Shown: positions 23,797-34,963 of the stretch, piece by piece
How positions within the stretch are numbered: the stretch's first letter is position 1
How the letters are laid out: every line of letters starts with the position of its first letter
From: Punica granatum
Taxonomy: Eukaryota > Streptophyta > Magnoliopsida > Myrtales > Lythraceae
DNA: 64,000 nucleotides
Direction: 5' to 3'
Assembly (NCBI RefSeq): GCF_007655135.1
Contig: NC_045130.1
Span: 2,170,001-2,234,000, forward strand
Notes under the pieces: generated by a model
Database searches by the model: none
Seen by the model: the letters and a program-made list of their open reading frames with translations, nothing else
Told to the model about the DNA's origin: nothing
Translations under genes and position numbers: made by a program

Positions 23797-26700
23797 ATGG
23801 AGGAGGACGAGGATATGGAGGTTGAGGAAGTGTATTTGGTTCATGAGGTTGATCTTGATTACGAATATGATGCGCCCCGGTACTTTGATTTCACCCGGGA
23901 GGAGAGCCCTGCGGAGGCGCGTCAAGTAGAGCGGTGGTTCGAGTCCGCCAAGTGCTACCCGCCTTCTCGTGAGTCCATCGGCACTCAATACTGCTATTCC
24001 CAGCCTTAAAGTTGTTGTTTTAGCCGATTTCGATCATGTGAAGCTTTGGGAAGCCTTGACGGGTTGATCACTGAGCATTCTTGAACCCCTACTGAATCTC
24101 TTCCAGCTCGTGCCTTCCCCTTGATTGATTGTGCTTTCTTCAGCTCTGATCACTTTGAAAATGTGCCCTTTCTATTCTGAATACCAGATGTGCATGCTTG
24201 TTGATCAACGAGCAATCTACAGTGAACGGTGTTGATCCCCTGCTTGAAAATTTGCCGTACTTTTTTTTTTCCCCCCTCTGTTCTCTTAATTTTCTGTTCT
24301 AATACGGTCAAAGAAAGCTTGTTCTGATATACCTTTGCTTCTGAGAATTTTTTTGCAGGAGAGTTGCTACTGATTTTATTTTACAAAAATTTGCAAATGG
24401 ATTTGGTGTTCAAGAATGGCTAGAACCAATGAAAGTCGTGAGTTGTTGACTGGGGGTGAACTGTTATAGTGAAGTCAATAGTGGGAACTCTGTGATGTCG
24501 TAGCCTTGAGATGTTGATTTGCTCTTGCATTTTCTGGAAATTTTGAACTTTTGTTAGTTTGGACCTAAAGCTGGTTTCGTCTGATGCTTATCTTTTTGGG
24601 ACATTCTTTCTTTGGTTTCTTCTTTCGTAGCATTTGCAGCAAAGTTGCTTCAGAGAGATGACCTACTTTTGGAAAATGATGATAAGATCTCTCCACATTG
24701 CGAGGATGTGGAGTTTGCTGCTATGGTCTCCGATAGTGAATCTGATCGTGTCTGGGCAGTGCATCAAGCGATTCAAGCAAGTATGAAAGGTGAAGTGAAA
24801 GATTGCCGAGGAGCTCAGGGAAGAATATTTGGTATCATGCAGAATGAAGGTGTGCCAGAAGTTCCAAATCGCCCCACAGAATTATCCAAAGGTGATTGAA
24901 AGACTCTGACAGATAAGCTATTTAAGTGTCAAGGCTTGGAAGTGATGACTAATGCAGCAGTGGTAATTTATGCTTATTGTGAGAGCTCTATGTAGTATGA
25001 TGCTTCTTCATTGGCAGGATCGAGATTCTGTAATCAAATTCTCTCTGAAATATTGAAGACTAAAGCTAAGAATGCTGCCAAGTCTAGGAGCTCAACTTTA
25101 ATGAAACCCACAGCAAGCATGTTGGCAAAGCATAATCAACCTTCCCAAGTCACCAGCTCAAGGTTCTCCTCGCAATTGATCCGCTTTTCCCCAATAATTT
25201 CTAAATATTATACTGAAAACCAATCTGACGGATGAGTGACTGGGAAATTTCTTATCATCTTCTTCATATATTTAACTGCTCTAAAGGAGCTCGTTTTATT
25301 TGAAGCGTTGTTAGTTCATATGCATATTATTGGACAGATTCATACTTGACTCTAAACTACACTGCATGGAGTATGAGAGGTTTGATGCTTGTCCTATTAG
25401 CATTTGCAAACTCTCTTATACATTTCTCTGTTCACTAGGTTCAATATGCTGCCTGGTCAACTAAATCAAAGGATCACGTCTATTTCTGGCACTGAAAGGC
25501 AGGCTGCCAAGAGGCAGAAGCTAGAGGGAGGTCATTTATTCAAGGTCATTACATGCACCCTGTATATTTTCATATTGATCTTTTTAATTATAACTTGTCA
25601 CTGGGTCCATATATTTTGAGGATATTTGAATTGTCGCATCAAGATGGTTTCTGATAACAGTCAGAACATCAGTTCCATTCCTTAGAGAAGTACTGCCAAA
25701 TTAGAATAGTAAATATTCTAATTATCAGCTGTGACAATGGAAATTTCTGAATTGCAAAATAAAATTGTAGCTAGGCTGCATGATGCGAATGTATAAGTCC
25801 TGGCTTGAGCCTGATTGGGCTTGAGTTTTATAAGTCTTTCATAGGATCGATTCATTATCCTTTTTTTTTGGTGGTAAAGTGAGGGTTCTTTGTGTTGCAT
25901 TTGGGGATACAGTTTGTTGTAGCACCTAAAGATTGATTTTGCTTCTATTCAGGTCGTGGAAGAAAAACAGCCCCTTAGTTTGGTCCACAAGGCACCTAAA
26001 AAGGTATATATCGGACTATATAGTTACCACGTCATTTGTCTCCTTGATTACATACTTTTCCTATAATTTTATCTGGTTACCCTTTTTGCCATCTTCTCCA
26101 CTTAATGCTCTCCCAGTTATCATTGAGGAGCATTTATTTGTAGTGCCAACAAACACCTTAATGGCACTATAATAATGGTTGCGTGGTGGAAAGAAATTGT
26201 GGTTGCACTTTTGACTAAAGGAAAAGCTGTAAATGTTTTTGGTGCTTTTTGAAGGATACTCTCTTTGAGAAGACCCCTCATCAAAAGCTAAGGATTACCA
26301 TTCCAAGGGAGCCTGATCTTGAAACAGCTCAACGGGCCCAAAGGACGAGGTTAGCAAATCATTTCTTCAACCTGCCTTGAGCTAGAATCATGATATTGTC
26401 TAGCTTATTAAGATTTATATGGATTTGTATGTAGGCTCAAAACCAGTAGTGAAATGGAAGAATCAGTGGTCAATGTACGGAGATTTAAAGCACGCCCATT
26501 AAATAGGAAGGTTGGTTGCTGGACGTATGCAATGTAATTGAGCATGAGCATAAGTTCCTTGGCATCTTTATCCTTGAGCGAATTTCATTATGGGAATTTT
26601 GCAGATTCTTGAGGCTCCTCAACTTCCTCTCTCACAAAAGAGCACTCCAAGAATGCCAGAGTTTCAAGTGTGCACTTTGAACACTCTCTCTCTCCTGTAG

Positions 26701-28108
26701 CGGTTAATTGATTTCTCTTCCAGACTCTCATATGGATACGTGTGGTCTTGCAGTTATTCCATTTGAAGACCTCAGAAAGAGCTATGCAGCATACTCCGGC
26801 TTCCTTGTCATCATCATTGTATTGCAACGAATCTGACAAGGTTACTATATGATCTGTCTTGTTATAACTTCAGTCAACTTGACTTTCGCTGTCTTCTTTG
26901 GTCTCTCTCTGTCTCTATTACAAGCTGCCTAAGTAACTAAGTATTTCCCATGTAGGAATTACACAAAGATGGCAGGTTTTCTGTAGCAGAAAATGGAAAC
27001 AAAGCAGCGGGAAGGTATTTATCATTGAGTTTGTCACATGTCTCTGTACATCATTCCTTCACACTCTTTTAGTAGTTGATATATTAGACAAAAACATTCC
27101 TCCTTTTAACATTTAATGCCTCTGAATTCAATTGTGGAGTTACGTCAAAATTTGTTTGCAGAATATCTGCATCAGCTACATTGAGGCAGGATGGGTCTCA
27201 ATTTTTCAACTTCAAAGCTCATCCCCTTAATAAGAAGGTTAGTTCAAATGAAGGAAATATGATCAACTCCTAGAGAATTACTTGAGCGATCCTCAAATTG
27301 ATGGACCTATATCACATGTGCAGATATTGTCGAGTAAAGGAGATATGGGTGTCTTCAGAAATACCAAGCGTGGAACTACAGTACCTATTGTATTGAATGC
27401 ATTCTTACTCGTTTCTAGACTATATACGCATTGCCACGTCTCCCATCTTCAATAATGTACGACTCTTTTTTACAATCTTCCAGGAATTTAAGTTTCACAT
27501 GGAGAAGAGGACTGAGCATGATCTTTCCGCTGAACTGTTCAGCAAGGTAATAATAAATGTTGAAATTTTTGGTATATTGAGCAAGTTGAATGATTCCCAA
27601 TTTCACACGTGTCAGTACTTCTGATGTTCTCCTTTCTCAGCCTGAATAAGTTATATATGTTCTGCTTGTTATCAGCTCTCCTTGAAATCTGAACTCCAGC
27701 CAAGTAATCAGCCGATGAAATCGCCTCGGCCTCCGTGCTCACGTGTGAAGGTTCGTGGGCAAAACTCCAAATAAGGAATGTCTTTCCATATTTGTCTCTT
27801 GTCAACTCGTTCATTGTGCTGCCTTATTGAGTTGTTTACCTTTTCGCTGCAAGGGCTCAAAAGAAAATAGATTCAGCTCTGTCCCACATAAGCATGAGGT
27901 AGCACATTCCATCAAAGAAAAGCTGCCTCCATACGGGCGGAAGCAATTCAACCATGGAATCCATGAAGCTGGTGGAGCAGTTGGCCCGAATTTGGGCATG
28001 AGGTACGCTGATACACGATCATGAGCATTCCCTACTTTTGCTTTAAGAAGGGATATTCCCGTGCTGAACTTTTTCGTGGTTGCTTTTAGGAGTTTGGACA
28101 TTCGATGA
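23797..28108 (+). CDS. TPX2-like protein (TPXL2/TPXL3 clade)
   Basis: TPX2-like proteins target and activate Aurora kinases on spindle and nuclear-envelope microtubules. Sixteen exons (23797-23968, 24631-24891, 25018-25162, 25439-25544, 25953-26003, 26255-26349, 26435-26510, 26605-26667, 26754-26840, 26956-27014, 27162-27237, 27324-27389, 27484-27546, 27676-27750, 27854-28002, 28090-28108) join in phase to 520 residues. The N-terminus has the Aurora-binding type motif DYEYDAPRYFDFTREE and WFESAKCYPPSPF. The middle has the importin-region motifs VRRFKARPLNRKILEAPQLP, STPRMPEFQ and FHLKTSERAMQ, plus a second FNFKAHPLNKKIL. Charged KFHMEKRTEHDLSAELFSK and the ending RSLDIR follow. It is shorter than canonical TPX2 (about 750 residues), and I see no full C-terminal TPX2 domain, which fits the TPXL2/3 clade. 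GA repeats lie just upstream of the ATG. Confidence 0.9.
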
Positions 28109-28973
28109 AATTTGAAAAAGCAGGCTTTTTTTCTCAACGAAACTCGGAGATTATACAGATCCAGAATTATCTTATCGATGGAAGGTCGATGGATTAAGTT
28201 CCTGGAGTTGGTCACGCTTATCAGAAAAATCAAACTGCTCTGAACTGCACTGGAAGATCGAACCGACTCAGAAAAAGAGAACCTCTTCCAAAGGAACTCG
28301 TATTCCTTGAAGTTAGCTTGACGTCGTGTTCATCCCAGATAGGTAGTCAATATAGATGTAATGAGGTAAATTTGCTGTATAGACATTTTCAGGCCGATTC
28401 ATGTTGAAACTGTTCGATGCAAGGCTACCGTTTACTCGGTGAGATCGGTACAACCAATTGAATGGAATTATTCTTTAGAGGTCAAATTTGTCCCATCGGG
28501 CTGCTGCTTGGGATTACCATTTACATGAGATGACAATTCAAGTTCTCTCGATGTACTTTTCATTCAGTACCGATACAAATCCATCAAGATTTTGCTCTTA
28601 CCTCTTTGACCCATTAATTTCCAACTTTAATTTAACCTTAACAAAAGGAAAAGAAGAAGAAGAAAAGGTTTTCTTTATTTAAAAAAAAAATAATTCTCGA
28701 AGGGTTATATCCAAAGGCACGGTCTTCAACATATGACAAACCTCTGTCAACGAAAGGAAGAACTGAATTTTCTGAAAAGAAATATTCAATGCAAAATCAA
28801 TCAAAATGTTTATATATGAAGATTTATTGAGGCATTTATATAGCGTCACGCATCCAATATTTGATAAATTTTCCGGTGAAACATAAGCTGAAAAGCTGTC
28901 TGACTCTGATTCAGTAAAGTTGAGCCTCCAATTTCTTCTTGCCCGAAGCTACTCGCTTGGAAGGCCGCCGCTA
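28109..28973. other. Short spacer between TPX2-like and AP5B1 genes
   Basis: About 865 bp containing the TPX2-like 3' flank and the AP5B1 promoter and leader. No gene seen. A frame in line with AP5B1 continues upstream of 28974 without an ATG. Confidence 0.5.
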
Positions 28974-31900
28974 ATGGCGAAACAGCCTAACATCGTCTTC
29001 CTCGAGGAATGGCTGAGGACCAGCAGCGGCGCCGCCGCCAAGAACCCTTCTCCTTCATCCGCCCGGGAAATCATCCAGGCGTGGTCGGACCTCAGAGACT
29101 CTCTCCGTCACCAATCCTTCAGCTCCCGCCACCTCCACTCTCTCAAGGTCCTCCTCAGCTCCCAGTCCGCCCTCCACGTGGCAGACCCCCAGGCCAAGCT
29201 CCTCATCTCCCTCCTCTCCTCACCCGGCCTCTCTCTCCCCAGAGAATCCTCCCCTCTCCTTCTCCGGCTTCTCTACATCTGGGTCAGAAAATCTTTCAGG
29301 CCCTCCACTGCGATTCTTGATTCTGCTGTGGAGGTTGTTGTCTCCGGGGCTCTCTGTGATTGCAGGGCAGACCCTTTGCTGTTCGCTGAGGCTGTTCTCC
29401 TTCTGGGTGCCTTCAGTTTTGCGCCAGCTGTATCTCAGAAGTCCAAGGTTGCCTCCTTGGAGTGCCTCGTCAAGGTTTTATACGAGCAGTGCCCGTACCC
29501 GTTAACGGTTTCTGCTGAAATTATCATTCCAAATGTTCTTGCAGGAGTTGGGTACGCTCTTTCTTCTCCTATCAGTGTAAATGATGGTAAAATCTTGGAT
29601 TTCTTATTTGGAGTATGGGGGAATGAGGGTGAGCCTTGTGCAAGTGTTCCTCATGGACTAATGGTTCTGCATCTGATCGAGTGGGTTGTTTCTGGATATA
29701 TAAGTGTCCGTTCTTCTGAGAGAGTTGGGTTGTTCTCAAGAAGAACTCTTGAGGCTCCTGATGTAAAGTTTGTTCCTTTTGCTGTTCTAATGGGTGCTGG
29801 TGGTGTCTTAAGAGCCTGCGGGAGGATTGCACCAAGTGGGTCAGGGCTAGAACTTCTATCCCAGCTGAGAGTTTCTGCCGAAAACAGGATAGAATCTATT
29901 TCCATGGAGCTAATTTCTCGAACGGAGAATTTTACCATTGTACCAGCTGATGGAGATAGACTCCTTTTACTGTGTCTATCGATAGCATTGGCCAGGAGTG
30001 GCTTCATATCTCCTCGGTCCCCTATACTACTTTGCCTTGCTTCAGCACTGTTGGTCGAAATCTTCCCTTTGAGACGCCTATACCCAAAGGTGCTGGAACA
30101 TTCTCTCAGCAGTTCAACTTTATCAGTACATAATGAGGTTAAAGAACACCTGGACAGTGTACTTCTTATGGAAGCAGGTGCCATAACAGGCATTTTCTGT
30201 GACCAGTATGTGGCCGCAGAGGAAGAGAACAGAAGCACGGTTGAGAGTCTTGTATGGAATTATTGTCGAGATATATACTTGGGTCACCGTCCTGTGGCTT
30301 TGGTTCTCTGCAGCCGTAATGATGGATTGCTTGCAGATTTGGAGAAAATTGCAGAACCTGCTTTTCTTATGGTAGCGGTCTTCGCATTAGCTGTAACGAA
30401 GCAAAAATTGAATACCAAGTACTCTCAGGAGGCTCAAAGGGAGGTTTCACTGCGGATATTGGTAGCATTTTCATGTGTAGAGTATTTCAGGCGAATGCGA
30501 TTGTCCGAGTACATGGATACAATCAGAGGAGTTGTTGGATGTATTCAAGAAACTGAGTATGCCTGCATATCTTTTGTGGAGTCAATACCTTCTTATCTTG
30601 ACTTGACAAAGGGGCAAGGTTTGTTTCCATCTATTCTGTAGATTCTGTTGTTTTATTGCTTTTGGGTACCATAATGATCGAGTTTATTGGAGTTGGTGCG
30701 CCAGAATGTTCACTTTCTCAAGGAATGGAATATAATTGGTCCATAGATGGGGTGCAAACTGCTCGTATTTTGTTTTACCTGCGAGTCATTCCTACCTTCA
30801 TTGAAAGGTTACCAAGCAATGTTTTTCGGGATTCTGTGGCTCCAACTATGTTCCTGTATGACCTCTATTCTCATCCTTTCTAGTTGGTTGGCCATTAAAA
30901 AATTGGGGCATCTAACTCTTCTTTTACTTATGGATGTCCAATCAGATACATGGGACATCCTAATGCAAAAGTTGCTCGGGCGTCACATTCTCTATTTGCT
31001 GCCTTCCTCTCCTCCGGGAAGGATTCTTTTGAGGATGAGCAAGCCTCGCTCAAGGAGCAATTCTCATACTATTACGTGCAGAGGTCTTTAGAGGTACTTT
31101 GGCAATTGACAGCCCAGTGAAGAGAAGTCCATCTCTGCTCCCAAAACTTTTAAATAGACTACAATCTTCTTTTTCAGGGATTTCCTGATATAACTCCTTT
31201 TGAGGGTCTGGCTTCGGGAGTAGGGGCCCTTGTTCGGCATCTTCCTGCAGGTAGTGCCGCCATTTTCTACTGCATTCACAGTCTTGCTGAGAAGACCAAT
31301 GCGCTTTGCAGAGTGGTGCTCTCTCGCCAAGAATCTGATGCATGGAAGAGTTTGCAAGGAGAGAATGAACCTTGCAAAAAGATCCTTGACTTGCTTCTCC
31401 GGCTTCTCTCTCTTGTTGATATTCAAGTAAGTTGGTGCTTATGCGGAAGAGACTCGGGAATTGGGATAATTCTGCAACTAGTGGATGAATTTTTAATTCT
31501 GATGACAAACTATGCTAAATTTCCAGAAACTCAACACTTGTACAAGTAGATGTGATTTAGTATACTAGATATACTTTTATGGTGCAGTGTCGTACTGACT
31601 GAAGATTATCAGAAAATCAGTGTGTACCATGGTTAAAGAAAGCTTCTGATTTCCTGTCTTGGCAATTTCTGTAACCTATTTTGGATTTTTATTTGTTTCC
31701 TTTTCGGGTTATTTGAGTTCTATCGGTTCTTGTCAAACCTGACTTGGACATGAGAGGGAGTATGATCCCTGCTCTTATATGCTTGAGACCAGGTTTAATC
31801 TATTTTTTCAAGCTCTTTACAATATAATAAAATTTTTATCTCCTCTCAGATTGTTAAGCTTGTTAAAATTTGAATGCTTCAGGTATTACCCGATTTGATG

Positions 31901-32131
31901 AAGTTGGTGGCAAAAATGATCGTTCAGCTACCCAAAGATGCCCAGGACATGTTTCTCAATGACTTGTATTCACAGGTTGCAGATTCTGATGATGTGACAC
32001 GCAAGCCCACATTAGTTTCATGGCTTCAGTCACTGTCTTACCTGTGTTCTCAGAACTCGAGCAGAACCACTGAACCTATGCCTTCTTCTTCTTCTTCTTC
32101 TTTGACTGACCCATTATATGCTCGACTTTGA
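28974..32131 (+). CDS. AP5B1: AP-5 complex subunit beta-1 (AP5B1-like)
   Basis: This is the large beta subunit of the AP-5 adaptor, which works with SPG11/SPG15-type partners in late endosomal sorting. Five exons (28974-30618, 30747-30855, 30946-31093, 31178-31426, 31883-32131) join in phase to 799 residues. The family-typical N-terminus reads MAKQPNIVFLEEWLRTSS, SAREIIQAWSDLRDSLRHQS and LHVADPQAKLLISLLSSPGL. After the long first exon come ARILFYLRVIPTFIERLPSN, YMGHPNAKVARASHSLFAAF, ALVRHLPAGSAAIFYCIHSL and QVLPDLMKLVAKMIVQLPKD, helical repeats typical of adaptor solenoids. The C-terminus has a short poly-Ser tract coded by (TTC)n. The ATG at 28974 is the first in frame. A partial degenerate copy of the 3' half follows at 32850. 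Confidence 0.88.
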
Positions 32132-32849
32132 AGAGTTAGGTGTGGTCTGCTGGCTTTTCTCCTCTTTTGATTGAACTATATTTGTGCTTAGAATTTAATG
32201 CTAATCGATTCAGAAAACAACAGGTAAAGCAAACCTGATGAAGATCTGGAAACCAACAGACGGAAGTGGGTTTCATGTACAAAGTATAGAAGCCCTGCTA
32301 AGTGTTTCTTGGTCTCTACTCTCTAGGCCAAGGGAGATAGGTCCTCGAGTTGACCAAGTTCGCCACAGATTGTGAAGTTCACTGCCGTGCATTGGCCCTC
32401 GAGGTGACTGACCTGCTATGATGAGTCACACTACTTGGTATTCAGGATCTCTGAAATCATGACATCACAAGTTGGAGAGTTAAGACCCTAACTGGTGCGA
32501 GATCTGGTGCTTGTTTATTGGGGTCACTTCACTTGTGAGATATGGTAAGGATGATTGACCTTACTATTCTTAGATTACATGTCTACAGGGTACTTGCATT
32601 AGAGATTTAGGATGAATAACTGTGTTGTATAGGTTGGCCCAAAGAAAAAAAAATTTGTGTTGTATAGGACGAGATCATAAATTTACTAAAAGTTCGAGCG
32701 ACTTGCGATCTTTGTGGCTTTTTTCATTTGAATTGTTTGGACATGTGGTCAGCCGTATGGATTGTGGAATGTTCCTAATATTCAATCTTGATGTTGATAC
32801 TCAGAATAACTGTAGATTATGCATGAAATTTGGCTTCATAGCAACCTTT

Positions 32850-33712
32850 ATAATCAGTACAAGAATGTCATTGCATTCTCTAATTTGCCGCCTTCCCTAT
32901 TCTCTGGGAAGAATTGTATCAAGGATGAGTCGGTCTCATTGAAGGTTCTCGTACTGTCACATGCAGAGGTCTTTCAAGGAACTTTGATATTGAAAACTCA
33001 GAGAATAGAAGTCCACCTCTGCTCTTAAACTTTTTAAGTAGATTACTATCTTATCCTGAAATTACTCCTTTTGAGGGTCTGGCTTCGAGAGTAGGGCCCC
33101 TTGCTCATCATCTTCGAATTCCCGCAGGTAGTGCTGCCATTTTTTACTGCATTCACAGCCTTGCCGATAAAACTAATACACTTTGCAGAGTGTCCTCTCT
33201 CACCAAGATTCTGATACGTGGAAGAGCTTGCAAAGAGAGAATGAACCTTGCAGAAAGATCCTTGACTTGCTTCTCTGGTTTCTGTTGTCTGTTGATGTCA
33301 AAGTAAGCTGGTGCTTACACGGAACAGACTGAGGATTTGGAATGGTTTTTCTTCTTTTTGGATGAGTAAATTGGAATAATTGGCAATCAGCGGATGAAAT
33401 TTCCAGAAGCTCAACACATATACGAGTGTATATGATTTTTCATACTAGATATACTATTATGGTGCACTGTCATACAAGATGAAGATTTTTGGAAAGTGTT
33501 GTGTGTACTGTGTATTAGAGAAAGCTTCTGATCTCCTATCTTGTCTGATCTTCTTCTTCTTCTTCTTCAGTTAACTAAGTTCACTGCAGATTGTGAAGTT
33601 CACTAATGTTCTTCGGCCCTAGGGATGGATGGCCTGCTTTGATGGATTGACACACTTGGTGTTCATGACCTCAGAAATCATGACATCTCAAGTTGTTGGA
33701 GCTAGCCTGTAG
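32850..33712 (+). pseudogene. Partial tandem duplicate of AP5B1 3' half
   Basis: This segment repeats AP5B1 sequence from within exon 3 through exon 4, its intron and the 3' flank. Examples are TTTGAGGGTCTGGCTTCG, GCAGGTAGTGC(T/C)GCCATTTT and GAGAATGAACCTTGCA. The exon 3-like part (about 32853-32980) is frameshifted, and small indels also break the exon 4-like part (33055-33302). Intron-like sequence after it still matches 31427-31660. It then jumps across a (TTC)n run to sequence matching the AP5B1 3' flank near 32350-32475 (GATTGTGAAGTTCACT, AAATCATGACATC). Exon 5 is lost. The copy cannot encode the subunit. Confidence 0.85.
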
Positions 33713-33718
33713 AGTTTT

Positions 33719-34665
33719 AGCGAAGCAACATTCTCGTTTAGCACTAATAGAGAGCATACGCTCCGACTATGCAAGTACGATGGGCTCCCAATCGAGACCG
33801 AGGATACGCCGATCGATTTCTGCTAGGGTCTTGGGCTTTCCTATCTGAGCATAACGCAGGGCAATGTTCCTTCGCGGAGCCAATGAATTTAGCCATCGAT
33901 TGGTCTCCCTTCCTAAGGTCTAACCATTGTTGACCAAGAAGATCCTCTTGTGCTGTAGTTAAGGTGAGAAAAGAAGTTGCAAGAGACGACTATGCCTCGT
34001 GGGACATCTTAGCAGAGAGAATAGTCACCCTGATTTTCTTCGTGACAGCCAACATCACGCATGTAAGGGCAAAGTTGTCTCTAGACTGCCTGTAGGGATA
34101 ATCTGGGTTCAACATGGTATTTCCATATGCTCCTATAACGGCCTTGCTCGATGCCGTGATTCTACCTTCGACATAATCGATCCACCCGTAGGTGGTAAGC
34201 AATGGGGTCATTACTTCTTTCCAGTAGAGATAATTCCTGCCATTGAACTTGACAGGTATGGTTGGAAAGGACGAGGGAAGAGCAGTGGAGTTCGAGGAAG
34301 AAGAGTAAAGGAAAGTGAGGGTTGAGGAGGAAGAACTATCAACCATGGTGCTGAGAAGGTAGACGAGTCAGAGAGATGAGCGAAAGCAAGCTAATCAATT
34401 GGGAGTTACTCGGTCAAAGCTCTAATACCATAAAGATTCGGGCACACAAAATGGTTGAATCCTCACTTGAATATGAGGTGAGTATATTCAATTATATAGA
34501 CATTGTCCATAACTGTCAAAGGAAAGTACATTAATGTGTATTAATACAAGCCTAAAGTACAACAAGTACATATGAAAATACCGAGCAAAACAAGTATGGA
34601 TGGAAATCTATGATCTCGTATCATTCTCTATTAAGTACATTGCTCAGAGTTCCAGCAACTCGGCA
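33719..34665 (-). mobile_element. Truncated Copia LTR retrotransposon (LTR, PBS, gag start)
   Basis: Minus-strand fragment. At 34419-34430 the minus strand reads TGGTATTAGAGC, one base from TGGTATCAGAGC, the usual initiator-Met tRNA primer-binding site of plant Copia elements. Downstream comes a gag N-terminus from 34346: a Ser-rich head, then IPVKFNGRNYLYWKEVMTPL and TYGWIDYVEG, the typical start of Copia gag. The frame decays after about residue 118. Sequence at 34431-34665 is presumably the 5' LTR. No pol region is present and I see no second LTR. It lies immediately after the AP5B1 duplicate. Confidence 0.75.
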
Positions 34666-34963
34666 TGCAACCTTTATGGCTTTTTACATTTGAACATGTT
34701 TTTTCGGTAGGTTACATTTGGACATGTTCATCCCTTGAATTTTACGACCCTGAGTTCAGTGCAAAGTACAGAGTATTTATTCATGAGAGAAGAGTCAACT
34801 GTTACAATTAATGAATCTCATGCATGCGACGGCAATGACCAACTGTTACAATTAAGTCTATATTATGTTTCTTGTGATCTATAAACAGATAAGAGTAGAA
34901 TTCTATTCAATACACAAAAAGGGAAAAAAGCGAAAAATTAGGAGAATTGGGAGAGAGTTGGAG

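Noticed and set aside
29651..30238. 195-codon minus-strand frame
   Set aside because: Antisense shadow of the long first exon of AP5B1.
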